Source: Halpernia humi
GTDB taxonomy: Bacteria > Bacteroidota > Bacteroidia > Flavobacteriales > Weeksellaceae
Assembly (NCBI RefSeq): GCF_900108025.1
Contig: NZ_FNUS01000001.1
Span: 1-64,000 of the forward strand
Direction: 5' to 3'
DNA length: 64,000 nucleotides
Below are positions 16,064-25,415 of the stretch, piece after piece. The notes below the pieces were generated by a model. That model did no database searches and was not told where the DNA came from. It saw only the letters and a list, made by a program, of their open reading frames with translations. A program made the translations under genes and the position numbers. The stretch's first letter is position 1; the number at the start of each line of letters is the position of its first letter.

Positions 16064-18888
16064 TACCAGCCACGTCTGAAATAGTTCGAAATTGCATTGA
16101 TACTCAAAACCAAAGTAAAACGTATTCTACTGCCATAATCTTTGAAGCCAGGTTCAAAACCTAAAGAAGATTGAATTGGAAAATAAACCTCTAGAAAATC
16201 TGGAATAATTTTCACTTTTACACCACTATCCCAAATAAAATCTGGGTTTTGAAATTTGTTTTTATAAACGCCTGCGTCAGCATAAACATTAAATAATTTC
16301 CAAACATGAGCGTCTATATTGGCGCTCGTAATCCATTGGTTTACAGACCGTCCTACATAAGATTTAAAACCGCCATCAGCCAAAATAAATTGTTGAGAAA
16401 GTAGGCCTTCTGTCGCACTTTGGCCGATTAATCCGTAAGAAAAAGTATAGTTCGAAACTTTTGAAATGCCATAATCAAAAAAATTATTTTTCGTAGAATT
16501 TTTCAAAAAATAGCCAGCAAAAAGCCTGAAACTAATTTTTTTATTTTGGGCATATTCCCAACGGTAAAACGCTTCGGCAGAAATTTTTTGAAAATCTTTC
16601 ATCGCCTGAATATTTCCACTAATAAATTTTTCGTGTATCAACTTACTATCGCCATAGTTATAGCCTAAACTATAAAGTTCATAATTGGTATAATCATTAT
16701 TGTTCAATCTTTTAGGATCTAAATCACGGTCAAAAAATGAATATGAAAAACCTAAATTTCTGCTGATAGTACTTCTTGGGTTTTTTGTAAAATTAATGTT
16801 AGCAAACGCAGAAATCTTGCGATAAGCCAAATCAAAATTATAATGAAAATAAGCACCCGAAACGCCTAAAGTAAGATTTTGATAAAAACTTTCTGGAGGC
16901 ATGAAATTATAAGAAACCCCGCCAGAACCCGCAATTTCATTCGTTCCTGTGCTGTAATAAGGCGTAATTGAATACACAAATTGCTGATCAAACAAAGATT
17001 TGTTTTTAAAATTTAAACCTAGTAAAACTTTATCGTAAGCGTTAAAAGTCAATTTTGGATTTACAAAAATTTCATTGTATTCTGGGTTAGGAATGTCCTG
17101 AAAAATTTTAAACCTAATCTTCTTCATATTGGCGAACAAGCCCTTGGTGTAAATATAATTGTCTCGATAATTTTTTTCCGGGAAAATATAATCATCGTTC
17201 AAAACTATTTTATTGGCACTTTTTTGCGGAATATTATACTTTATATCTGTTTTTTTTGCAGGAGTATCATAAAAGTAGGTTTGTTTTTGGCCATTTTTAG
17301 TTTCCGTTTGCAAGAGAAACGGCAAGGCTAAATCAGTGTTTTTTTTAATTCTTACCAGAAAATTATCCTCTACTTTTTTTACGCTTTTTATTTTAAAATT
17401 ATTTCTATTTTTATGGGCGATAAATTTTTGTACAAACGAAGAACTGTATTGCGATTTCACAGCCATTTGGTCTAAAAAATCTTTAGTGTCAATTTTTTGA
17501 CCCAAATTTTTATTAAAATATTGCTTAAGAAAATCATCAAATTGATCAATTTCCATTTTTTCGGCTACAAAATTTAAAATGCTTCCCATCTCAAAATTAC
17601 TGATCGCCAAATCATTAAAATTACTCAAACCTGTGTAAGGCGTTGTAATTTTTTGATCTAAATTTTTGCCAGCAATATAATTGTAAGCCAAGCCATAACG
17701 CTCTGAAAGTGATAAATCTGATGCGTAGAATAATTTCAGAGGTTTTAAACCAAATATGGTCACTTGATCTGGAAGTTGGCCCAAAAGTTTAGTGTCTTTA
17801 TAATATTTTTTTAAATATTCAATTTCCAGATAAGTCTTTAAACCATTTTTAAACCAATGGTCTTTTATTTTATCCGTAATAAAACTTTGGTTTAATATAT
17901 TTTTTGAAATAATACTGAAATAATCTAAATCTACCTTTTTTGCATCCGAAAACAATTGGTAATTAAACTTCCAAAATTTAATATCATCATCACCAAAAAA
18001 TTTTTCTTTTTTTCTGAATTTTTCATCAATAAAGATTTTTGTGGGCAAAAAACCTATTTTATCTTTAATTAACTTTAATTGCAGCGGAAGGTAGAACTCC
18101 ATATTTGCCTTTTCAAGCGCAGAAATAGGATAGGCGAAATATAATTTCACCGGTGAATTTTCAATATTAAAATTAAATTCGTTTGAGGTAGGAAATCTGC
18201 TGATTAGAATTTCTGGATCTACCGATAATTTCCCGATAAAATGGTTTTGATCTAATTTTTGCAAATTGCTTTCCGCCGAATAAAATGGTGGATATTCTAG
18301 TTTTATATCCCAAAAAGTATCAGCGTTTTCCGTCTCTTCTATATCTTGATAATTTCTAGAAAATTGGTCGCTATCTTCAAAAGTATCGGGAACAATGAAG
18401 AAATATTTTAGTATAATTTCATTTGCAGAGGCACCATATCCCGTGAAATAATTTAGCGGGAGTTTCAATTGGTAATTTAGAACTATTTTTATAGATTTTC
18501 CTGCCTCTAAAGGTTTTTTTAAATTGATGTAAATATTTTCTTCCTCTAAATTATTGATGTTTTGAAACTCATTTTCGAGCGAAATAGTCAAATTTTCAAG
18601 TCGTCCTAATTGGTCTTTTTTGGCAAAATATAGGTCACTTTTTCTATCTTCTAATTTTCTGTGAGCCAAAGGTGTTTTCTTATTTTTGTAGGCGGCAATC
18701 CAGTTTAATAGTTTAATTTTTGAAATACTTTCATTCAAATTATTATGATAAAAAATAGTCTGATTAACTTTTAAAGTTCGTAAATCTGCGCCCAAAGTAG
18801 CTTTCACCTCTATAGAATCTTTCTGTGAAAAGAGAGAAGTGAAACCAAAAAATAAAAAAGCCAGAAAGAGAGTGTTTCGCATTTGCAT
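16060..18888 (-). CDS. M1-peptidase-like pseudoenzyme fused to an outer-membrane barrel
   Basis: 942 residues with a signal peptide (1-21). Residues about 25-250 resemble the N-terminal beta-domain of M1 aminopeptidases, and 270-480 the gluzincin domain. Where M1 enzymes have HExxHQxF this protein has KNILNQSF (329-336), and where they have W(L)NEGFATY it has WFKNGLKTY (345-353), so both zinc histidines, the catalytic glutamate and the third ligand are gone. From about 640 to the end, alternating strands resemble an outer-membrane barrel. The fused layout suggests an envelope receptor or scaffold; this is inference. No frameshifts are visible, arguing for a selected pseudoenzyme. Confidence 0.7.
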   Translation of the reverse strand: MQMRNTLFLAFLFFGFTSLFSQKDSIEVKATLGADLRTLKVNQTIFYHNNLNESISKIKLLNWIAAYKNKKTPLAHRKLEDRKSDLYFAKKDQLGRLENLTISLENEFQNINNLEEENIYINLKKPLEAGKSIKIVLNYQLKLPLNYFTGYGASANEIILKYFFIVPDTFEDSDQFSRNYQDIEETENADTFWDIKLEYPPFYSAESNLQKLDQNHFIGKLSVDPEILISRFPTSNEFNFNIENSPVKLYFAYPISALEKANMEFYLPLQLKLIKDKIGFLPTKIFIDEKFRKKEKFFGDDDIKFWKFNYQLFSDAKKVDLDYFSIISKNILNQSFITDKIKDHWFKNGLKTYLEIEYLKKYYKDTKLLGQLPDQVTIFGLKPLKLFYASDLSLSERYGLAYNYIAGKNLDQKITTPYTGLSNFNDLAISNFEMGSILNFVAEKMEIDQFDDFLKQYFNKNLGQKIDTKDFLDQMAVKSQYSSSFVQKFIAHKNRNNFKIKSVKKVEDNFLVRIKKNTDLALPFLLQTETKNGQKQTYFYDTPAKKTDIKYNIPQKSANKIVLNDDYIFPEKNYRDNYIYTKGLFANMKKIRFKIFQDIPNPEYNEIFVNPKLTFNAYDKVLLGLNFKNKSLFDQQFVYSITPYYSTGTNEIAGSGGVSYNFMPPESFYQNLTLGVSGAYFHYNFDLAYRKISAFANINFTKNPRSTISRNLGFSYSFFDRDLDPKRLNNNDYTNYELYSLGYNYGDSKLIHEKFISGNIQAMKDFQKISAEAFYRWEYAQNKKISFRLFAGYFLKNSTKNNFFDYGISKVSNYTFSYGLIGQSATEGLLSQQFILADGGFKSYVGRSVNQWITSANIDAHVWKLFNVYADAGVYKNKFQNPDFIWDSGVKVKIIPDFLEVYFPIQSSLGFEPGFKDYGSRIRFTLVLSINAISNYFRRGWY

Positions 18889-18968
18889 TTATAGAATTTC
18901 AAATATAAATCTATTATAGTAAAAAAAAAGAAGTTTCGTGAAATTTTTCTACCTTTAATATTAAATAC

Positions 18969-19829
18969 GTGTTTACCTTGAAAAGCAGATTTTTAAAATT
19001 TTATTTTATTTTTTTAATCGTTTCCCATTTGAATGCCCAAGTTCAGGAAACAACGCGTTTGTTGAAAATTGATACCACAAAACAAACCATTAGAACCAGA
19101 TTTCAGCCACCGAAAGGCTTCTCTTGGGTTGCAGAATCGCCGCAATCATTTGGCGATTTTTTAATTAATTTCCCCCTATATCCGCAAAATTTTCCAGTTC
19201 GGGATTTTCGCAAAATACCTATTGAAAAACAGTTCAACCATGTTGCTGTTTTAAAAATTGATGTGGGCGACAGAAATCTGCAACAGTGCGCCGATGCGTG
19301 GATTCGGCTCTACGCGGAATATCTTTTTGTTAATAAAAAATTTGATCAAATTGGTTTCCATTTCACGAGCGGCCAATTTCTGTCTTGGAAGGATTATGAA
19401 AAAGGCATCCGAACCATTGAAATAAAAGACCGCGTGAAATTTGTGAAAAGTGAAAAATTTGATAGCTCTTACAGCAATTTTAGAAATTATTTAAACTTGG
19501 TTTTCAATTATGCAGGAACCATTTCTTTAGATAAAGAAAGTAACTTAATTACTAAAAACGAAGATATAAAAACTGGTGATTTCCTGATAAAACCTGGAAG
19601 TCCGGGGCATTCTGTGATCATTGTGGGCGTTGCAAAAAATAATTTGGGTAAAAAATTATACCTTTTAGCAGAAAGTTATATGCCTGCGCAAGACATTCAT
19701 ATTTTAATCAATCCTACAAATAAAAAGATTTCGCCGTGGTATGAATTGGATGTGAATTCGCCAAAAACCATTACAGCAAAATATATTTTTATACCGACTT
19801 CTATTAAAAGGTTTCGGAGTAAATTGTGA
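18969..19829 (+). CDS. DUF4846-family secreted protein
   Basis: About 286 residues from GTG 18969; TTG three codons on is an alternative. Leader FYFIFLIVSHLNAQ indicates export. The C-terminal half has the family features: a conserved QCADAWIRLYAEYL (about 102-115), a GDFLIKPGSPGHSVIIV stretch (about 202-218), LLAESYMPAQDIHIL (about 236-250) and a tryptophan-containing SPWYELD. The PGH(S/A)VII motif recalls NlpC/P60-like folds, but enzymatic activity is unproven. A TACCTTTA element lies at 18950-18957. Confidence 0.8.
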   Translation: MFTLKSRFLKFYFIFLIVSHLNAQVQETTRLLKIDTTKQTIRTRFQPPKGFSWVAESPQSFGDFLINFPLYPQNFPVRDFRKIPIEKQFNHVAVLKIDVGDRNLQQCADAWIRLYAEYLFVNKKFDQIGFHFTSGQFLSWKDYEKGIRTIEIKDRVKFVKSEKFDSSYSNFRNYLNLVFNYAGTISLDKESNLITKNEDIKTGDFLIKPGSPGHSVIIVGVAKNNLGKKLYLLAESYMPAQDIHILINPTNKKISPWYELDVNSPKTITAKYIFIPTSIKRFRSKL

Positions 19830-19847
19830 GTGCTAAATTATTTTAAG

Positions 19848-21206
19848 TTATATCAGATTCATGTAGGCATTCCAACCTGCAATTTTGTATTCTAGAGTTG
19901 CTTTTTCCACATCGTTTGCTTTGTAAATGCCGCGCCCAACAATGATAAAATCGGTTTGTAAATTTTTAAAAACATGTTCCGGCGTGTTATATTGTTGCCC
20001 CTTATTATCGTCTTTTGTTTCTAAATTAACGCCCGGAGTGAAAAGCAAAAGGTCATCAGGAATTTTATTTTGAGAAACGCCACCAATTACATTTGGATGG
20101 TTTTGTGCAATTTTTAAAGCCTCTTCACGATAATCTGAACTGGTTAAAGTGCCTTTAGAAGACATTCCTATAATTGCAATAACGCCTACATTCAGAAAGC
20201 AATCTAAGGAAGTTTCGCCACCAATCACTTGTGAAGTTACCAAATCTGCCCAAGAAGAAATTTTATAAATTCCATTAGAAAATTGCAATTCTTGCGTATT
20301 TCCGATGTCTGCAAATTTCCGGTCTTCCATTAAAAGAAAGTTATATTTTGTCGCTAAATCTTTTAAAGGCAAGACGGTTTCGTCAAAATCAAAATCCGTC
20401 AAAATATCGATGTGCGTTTTCAGTGCGACAATATTTGGTCCTACTTTTTCAGCGAAATCTAAAAGTTCTTTAGTCGTTAAAACATCAGCGGAAGCAATTA
20501 AATTTGATTTTTTTTCAATGGCAATTTCAAGGATTTTTTTAGAAAAATGATGGTTGGCATTTTCTAATTTTTGCTCATAAGTCAAACGTTTTTCTTCTGC
20601 AAATTTCACCTGATTTCCCTTTAGAAAATCATTAATTCTGGAAATTTCTTCTTCAGAAATTAAATTATTTTTTCTTAGAATTTCGCAAACTTCAGTAATG
20701 TTAAAAAGGGAATGAACTTTAAAACCTTTTGCTTCTAAAAGTTCTTTTCCGCCTTGCTCTCTATCTAAAACCACGACAATGTCAGAAACAGAAATTCCTT
20801 CATTTTCAATCTCGGGAATTGTTTCTAATAAAGATTTTCCGCTGGTAATTACATCTTCCACCAAAAGACAATTTTGCCCTTTACTGAAAATTCCTTCAAT
20901 TAATTTTTTTGTACCGTAAGTTTTGGCTTCTTTTCTTTTGATAATTAATGGCAAATCACTTTCCAAAGACATCGCAGTTGCCATCGGAAGTGCTGCGTAA
21001 GGAACGCCGCAGATTAAATCAAAATTTTCTTTTGAAACTAATTCTAGCAAAAAAGAGGAAAGTTTTTTTAGAATTTTCGGGTCTGAAGCGAGTGGTCTTA
21101 AATCTACATAAAATGGACTTTCTATGCCGCTTTTCAAGGTAAATTTCCCAAATTTAATTATTCCTAACTGATAACATTCTAATAAAAAACTTTCATTATT
21201 GCTCAT
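19848..21206 (-). CDS. pyrEF: Bifunctional orotate phosphoribosyltransferase / OMP decarboxylase
   Basis: 452 residues catalysing the last two steps to UMP. Residues 1-200 are PyrE, with the PRPP loop LLVEDVITSGKS (114-125). Residues about 212-452 are the decarboxylase: ALKTHIDI (261-268), catalytic DRKFADIGNT (295-304, D-x-K-x-x-D), TPGVN and VGRGIY near the end. The order PyrE then PyrF and the EDRKFADIGNT block follow eukaryotic UMP synthase and yeast Ura3 rather than typical bacterial PyrF (usually LKFHDIPNT). The frame is continuous with no internal restart. A TAACTTTG element on the minus strand (21222-21229) is the likely promoter. UMP produced here is the substrate of PyrH, encoded at 1695. 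Confidence 0.95.
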   Translation of the reverse strand: MSNNESFLLECYQLGIIKFGKFTLKSGIESPFYVDLRPLASDPKILKKLSSFLLELVSKENFDLICGVPYAALPMATAMSLESDLPLIIKRKEAKTYGTKKLIEGIFSKGQNCLLVEDVITSGKSLLETIPEIENEGISVSDIVVVLDREQGGKELLEAKGFKVHSLFNITEVCEILRKNNLISEEEISRINDFLKGNQVKFAEEKRLTYEQKLENANHHFSKKILEIAIEKKSNLIASADVLTTKELLDFAEKVGPNIVALKTHIDILTDFDFDETVLPLKDLATKYNFLLMEDRKFADIGNTQELQFSNGIYKISSWADLVTSQVIGGETSLDCFLNVGVIAIIGMSSKGTLTSSDYREEALKIAQNHPNVIGGVSQNKIPDDLLLFTPGVNLETKDDNKGQQYNTPEHVFKNLQTDFIIVGRGIYKANDVEKATLEYKIAGWNAYMNLI

Positions 21207-21221
21207 TCTTTTTGTTTAATG

Positions 21222-21229
21222 CAAAGTTA
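21222..21229 (-). promoter_or_regulatory. Putative -7 element for pyrEF
   Basis: TAACTTTG on the minus strand, 16 bases before the ATG. It is close to, and divergent from, the methylase promoter at 21258-21289. Confidence 0.4.
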
Positions 21230-21257
21230 AGATTTTTTAGATTTAGGAAAAGAATGC

Positions 21258-21289
21258 TTTGTTAAATCAATTAAAATATTATAAATTTG
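21258..21289 (+). promoter_or_regulatory. Promoter for the cytosine methyltransferase
   Basis: TTTG (21258-21261) and TAAATTTG (21282-21289) with 20-base spacing, an almost ideal Bacteroidota promoter. The methylase has its own HTH, so self-control here is possible. Confidence 0.55.
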
Positions 21290-21320
21290 TAACCATTGTG
21301 TAAGGTTAAACAATTTGGTT

Positions 21321-22562
21321 ATGAATGAATATATGACACTTTCAGAAACATCTGAATATATTGGTAAAAGTAAAGAAACTTTGCGAAGATGGGATAATGA
21401 AGGAAAATTAATTGCAGTCAGAGAACCAGTAAGTAACTATAGAGTTTATAGAAAATCTGATGTGGATACACTATTTGCGGATTTTTTGGAAAATAATATT
21501 GAAGAAAATTTTTCAAATTATGTAGCACCAGATAATGATTACACCGTCCTAGAACTTTTTGCAGGCGCAGGTGGTTTAGCAATTGGGCTAGAGAAGGCTG
21601 GATTAAAATGTGTGGTTTTAAATGAAATTGATAAATGGGCTTGCAATACTTTAAGAAAAAATAGACCAAATTGGAATGTTTTAGAAGGAGATATTAAAAA
21701 TTTTACTTTTAAAAAATATCAAAATAAAATTGATATTGTAACCGGAGGTTTTCCTTGTCAAGCATTTAGTTATGCAGGAAAAAAATTAGGATTGGCTGAC
21801 GCAAGAGGAACTTTGTTTTATGAATTTGCAAGAGTTGTAAAAGAAGTAAATCCGCCAATTTGTATCGGTGAAAATGTTCGTGGTTTATTAAGTCACGAAA
21901 AAGGGAAAACGCTTCAAGGAATGATTTCTATTTTAGATGAAATAGGTTATAATGTTGTTCCTGTACAAGTTCTGAAAGCAATTAATTTTAATGTTCCTCA
22001 GAAAAGAGAGCGTTTAATTTTAGTTGGAATTAGAAAAGATATTGAGTTAGAATATGAATATCCGAAACCGTATAAAAAAATTTATAATTTAAGAGACGCT
22101 TTAAAAAAGGGCGAATTATACGATTGTGATGTTCCAAAATCTGAAGGTTCAAAATACCCAAAAAGCAAAATAGATGTTTTAGATTTAGTGCCGCCAAAAG
22201 GTTATTGGAGAGATTTACCTATAAATATTCAAAAAGAATTTATGGGTGGAAGTTTTCATCTTGGTGGCGGAAAAACTGGAATTGCAAGGAGAATTGGTTG
22301 GGACGAACCTTGTCTTACTTTAACTTGCAGTCCTGCACAAAAACAAACAGAAAGATGTCATCCAGAAGAAACTCGACCGTTTACGGTTAGAGAATATGCT
22401 AGAATTCAGACTTTTCCAGACGATTGGAAATTTGAAGGTTCAGTTGCACAACAATATAAACAAATTGGTAACGCAGTTCCAGTTAATTTAGGTAAGGAAG
22501 TCGGCTTTTCAATTATAAAATTCTTGAATGCTTATTATGGCTCTTTAAAATTAAAAAGTTGA
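21321..22562 (+). CDS. DNA (cytosine-5-)-methyltransferase with N-terminal MerR-like HTH
   Basis: About 413 residues from ATG 21321. Residues 1-55 (TLSETSEYIGKSKETLRRWDNEGKL, NYRVYRKSDVD) are a MerR/excisionase-type DNA-binding domain. The methylase follows: ELFAGAGGLAIGLEKAGL (SAM binding, about 76-93), catalytic GGFPCQAFSYAG (about 148-159), GENVRGLL (motif VI), a QKRERL motif, the variable target-recognition region and YKQIGNAVPV near the end. It is convergent with, and overlaps by 28 bp, a restriction endonuclease gene, forming a type II R-M pair. The HTH may repress its own transcription as in some other C5 methylases. Confidence 0.93.
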   Translation: MNEYMTLSETSEYIGKSKETLRRWDNEGKLIAVREPVSNYRVYRKSDVDTLFADFLENNIEENFSNYVAPDNDYTVLELFAGAGGLAIGLEKAGLKCVVLNEIDKWACNTLRKNRPNWNVLEGDIKNFTFKKYQNKIDIVTGGFPCQAFSYAGKKLGLADARGTLFYEFARVVKEVNPPICIGENVRGLLSHEKGKTLQGMISILDEIGYNVVPVQVLKAINFNVPQKRERLILVGIRKDIELEYEYPKPYKKIYNLRDALKKGELYDCDVPKSEGSKYPKSKIDVLDLVPPKGYWRDLPINIQKEFMGGSFHLGGGKTGIARRIGWDEPCLTLTCSPAQKQTERCHPEETRPFTVREYARIQTFPDDWKFEGSVAQQYKQIGNAVPVNLGKEVGFSIIKFLNAYYGSLKLKS

Positions 22563-23266
22563 GAATTTTCTATTTCTTTGGCTAATTTTTCAACACCTTT
22601 ATTAATTAAATTTTGGGTATCAATATTCTCGATTAATATTTGAAGATTCTCTACCAATCCATCATAAAAATTTGGAAAACCGGTAATTCTATGCCAAAAT
22701 TCTTTTCCAATAATTACTGGATGACTTTTGTCGATTACTTTATAATGCATACTCAATTCATCTAGTTCGCCGTAAAGAACACCAACAATAAAATCGGTAT
22801 TATTTATATTTTTAAATGCTTTATTTGTTCTTGCCAGATTTATTGTATTTGTAAATTTTTTTATCAAAGGTTTTACATCTTCAGAATTAATGGTGTTTGG
22901 TCCAGATTTTAATTGACACCATTTTCTACGATTGTCAATTTTATCTAAAAATTCTATATCCATTCCATTTATTAACGAACCTTCGGCAATTTTTAAATCA
23001 ACAAACATATTTTGAATTCTTGTTCCAAACGAAGTATTTATTGAAGTTCCTAAAACTCTTGGATAATATAAGGCTTTTGCAACTCCAATTGGTGTATAAG
23101 CATTTTCTAAAATTTTGGATAAATATTTTACAACAATAGGATTTATATTGTAGTTTTTAAGTTTACAATTTCTGTTTAATGATGCTGAAATATGATTTTC
23201 AAAAATATAAGTCTTGAAATATTCAACAATTTCTTTAGTGGTTTCTTCTTGAGTTTTAACTTTCAT
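22535..23266 (-). CDS. Type II restriction endonuclease, Eco47II-like
   Basis: 243 residues, convergent with the methylase. TSFGTRIQNMFVDLKIAEG (about 92-110) followed by GMDIEFLDKIDNRRKWCQLKSGPNTIN (about 115-142) gives a PD-(D/E)xK-type core with aspartate in GMDIEF and QLK as the last part of the motif. The layout matches my recollection of the Eco47II family (type enzyme cuts GGNCC), but specificity cannot be read from sequence. It should cleave DNA unmethylated by the neighbouring enzyme. The tail-to-tail arrangement means the two genes need separate promoters. Confidence 0.7.
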   Translation of the reverse strand: MKVKTQEETTKEIVEYFKTYIFENHISASLNRNCKLKNYNINPIVVKYLSKILENAYTPIGVAKALYYPRVLGTSINTSFGTRIQNMFVDLKIAEGSLINGMDIEFLDKIDNRRKWCQLKSGPNTINSEDVKPLIKKFTNTINLARTNKAFKNINNTDFIVGVLYGELDELSMHYKVIDKSHPVIIGKEFWHRITGFPNFYDGLVENLQILIENIDTQNLINKGVEKLAKEIENSQLFNFKEP

Positions 23267-23364
23267 TCTTTATATTATTTTGTAAATATAGTAAAAAACA
23301 GTACTAATAATTTTCTAATAATGAATTTCTAAAATCTTCTAATTTAATTTCTCTCTAAAAATCT

Positions 23365-23372
23365 TACCTTTG
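23365..23372 (+). promoter_or_regulatory. Putative -7 element for the serine hydrolase gene
   Basis: TACCTTTG, consensus match, 24 bases before the ATG. Confidence 0.45.
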
Positions 23373-23395
23373 AGACGTTTTTAAAATAAATTACA

Positions 23396-24937
23396 ATGAA
23401 ACGCTTTTATCCATTATTTTTTTTACTGATTTCAGTTTTTGCTTTTTCTCAAGTTGATGAAAAGAAATTAGATGATTTAATCCAAAATACTTTAAAAACC
23501 TTCGACGTTCCGGGAATGTCAGTTGGGATTATAAAAGATGGAAAACTCATTTATGCCAAAGGTTTTGGCGTGGCTTCTTTAACCACAAAAAAACCAATGG
23601 ATGAAAATACTTTGGTCGGAATTGCGTCCAATTCTAAAGGTTTCACAGTAACTGCTTTGGCGATGCTTGCCGACGAAGGAAAACTAAATTGGGACGATAA
23701 AGTGTCGAAATATATCCCAGAATTTAAAATGTATGACGCTTATCCAAGCCAAGAAGTAACGATTAAAGATTTGGTGACGCATCGCGCTGGTTTAGGTTTA
23801 GGAGCAGGAGATTTAATGTTTTTCCCAGAAGGCGGTCCATTTACCGTTGAAGACATCATTAATAAAGTAAAATATTTAAAACCAACTTATTCTTTCCGCG
23901 ATGGAATGGAGTATAACAACATCATGTTTATTGTTGCAGGAGAAGTGATTCACAGAGTTTCTGGGATGGAATGGGCAGATTTTATTGAACAAAAAATTAT
24001 GAAACCTGTCGGAATGACATCAAGTTTTGGAAGTTATAACCGCGCAAAAAATGTAACAAATAAAATCGATGCACACGCGCCAATTAACGGAAAAGCCGTT
24101 CAAGTGCCTCACGATTGGAACGAAACCGCAAACGCAGCAGGCGGAATTATGAGCAACATAAAAGATATGACGACTTGGGCAGATTTCTTAATGAATGGTT
24201 TTACAACTAAAGATGGGAAAAAATTAGTTTCAGATAAACAAATTCAGCAAATCTGGGAAATTCAGCGACCGATTTCTGTGGCTTTAAAAAACCCTTACGA
24301 CACGCATTTTTATGGTTACGGAATGGGTTGGTTTTTAAGCGATGTAAAAGGTCATTTTCAAGTGCAACACACAGGCGGATTAATTGGAACGGTAACGCAA
24401 TTTACTTTAATTCCAGATATGAAATTAGGAATTGTAGTTTTGACAAACCAACAAAGTGGCGCGGCATTTAACACGATTACAAACACCATAAAAGATTCTT
24501 ATTTAGGTTTGAAAGACAGAAATTGGCTGAAAACTTATAGCGATAGAATGCAAAATTATAATGCTAAAATAGAGAAGGGAAAACAAGAAGTTTTTGCAAA
24601 ATCTGCTGCTTTTGCTAAAACCGATTTAGAGCCAAAAGATTCTCAATTCGTCGGAACTTATAAAGACAAATGGTTTGGTGATGTTGAAATTAAAAAAGAG
24701 GGAAATATTTACCGTTTTCTTCCAAAAAATTCGCCGCATTTAGTGGGAACGCTTTTACCTTATTCTGAAAATACATTTATTGTAAAATTAGATAATCAAA
24801 GTTACGATGCCGATGAATTTATCATTTTTAATTTTGATGAAAACGGAAATGCTACTTCTGCTAAAATAAAACCACTTTCAGACGTTACAGATTTTAGTTT
24901 TGATTTTCAAGATTTGGATTTGCAGAAAGTGAAATAA
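23396..24937 (+). CDS. Serine hydrolase of the class C beta-lactamase/PBP family
   Basis: 513 residues, exported (leader 1-18, FAFS-Q). The penicillin-binding fold shows the nucleophile motif SNSK (about 77-80), the tyrosine motif YNN (about 179-181) and HTGG (about 325-328), which replaces the KTG triad. The C-terminal part (about 415-513) is a lipocalin-like DUF3471 domain (FVGTYKDKWFGDVEIKKEGN...). Such proteins are peptidases or esterases and not usually lactamases; substrate unknown. No neighbouring regulator of the AmpR type is present. Confidence 0.88.
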   Translation: MKRFYPLFFLLISVFAFSQVDEKKLDDLIQNTLKTFDVPGMSVGIIKDGKLIYAKGFGVASLTTKKPMDENTLVGIASNSKGFTVTALAMLADEGKLNWDDKVSKYIPEFKMYDAYPSQEVTIKDLVTHRAGLGLGAGDLMFFPEGGPFTVEDIINKVKYLKPTYSFRDGMEYNNIMFIVAGEVIHRVSGMEWADFIEQKIMKPVGMTSSFGSYNRAKNVTNKIDAHAPINGKAVQVPHDWNETANAAGGIMSNIKDMTTWADFLMNGFTTKDGKKLVSDKQIQQIWEIQRPISVALKNPYDTHFYGYGMGWFLSDVKGHFQVQHTGGLIGTVTQFTLIPDMKLGIVVLTNQQSGAAFNTITNTIKDSYLGLKDRNWLKTYSDRMQNYNAKIEKGKQEVFAKSAAFAKTDLEPKDSQFVGTYKDKWFGDVEIKKEGNIYRFLPKNSPHLVGTLLPYSENTFIVKLDNQSYDADEFIIFNFDENGNATSAKIKPLSDVTDFSFDFQDLDLQKVK

Positions 24938-25026
24938 AGTTTAAACCACAAAAGGCACAAAAGATTTATGCTTTTTAAGGTTAAATTAAGCCTTTTTAAA
25001 GTTTGAAAAAGTTAAAATATTGACTC

Positions 25027-25389
25027 ATGAAATCGAAATTAATTATTTATTTTTTAGCATTTCTGGACATTTTAACTTGTTTTAAAATGTCTATTTTGCT
25101 CGAAATGTTTATTTTCGATTTTTTACATATTTTATTTTTAATTCTTTTATTTTCATTTGTTTTATCTGCAATATTTTTAATTTGGAAAACTAAAAAAGGC
25201 TTAATTCTAAATTTTATTCAATTCCCATTTAGAATTTATTTTGCAATTTATTCTTTTTGGTTTATTTCAATTTTTTTTAAAGAATCTAAAGATTTTGTAA
25301 AACCATTTTTTATAATTGCAACTATTTTAGAATGTTTTAGAATTATTTTTGAAATTTATCTTTACAGAAAATTTAAAAATATATATTAA
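25027..25389 (+). CDS. Small hypothetical membrane protein
   Basis: 120 residues, almost entirely hydrophobic with four likely transmembrane segments (about 4-20, 29-52, 65-82, 94-112) and rich in F, I and L. No family recognised. The upstream 90 bases hold an AAACCACAAAAGGCACAAAAG-type sequence common between flavobacterial genes. Composition is very AT-rich, so part of the frame could be chance, but the length, ATG and topology favour a real gene. Confidence 0.5.
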   Translation: MKSKLIIYFLAFLDILTCFKMSILLEMFIFDFLHILFLILLFSFVLSAIFLIWKTKKGLILNFIQFPFRIYFAIYSFWFISIFFKESKDFVKPFFIIATILECFRIIFEIYLYRKFKNIY

Positions 25390-25415
25390 TAAACTTTGTT
25401 TAAAATCAATATTGA

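Noticed and set aside
22205-22390. 61-codon frame within the methylase gene
   Set aside because: Frame-shifted shadow of the methylase; the real frame has continuous conserved motifs.
24941-24985. AAACCACAAAAGGCACAAAAG sequence as a functional element
   Set aside because: A single short tract similar to common flavobacterial intergenic sequence; no repeat partner with the same arrangement in the window.
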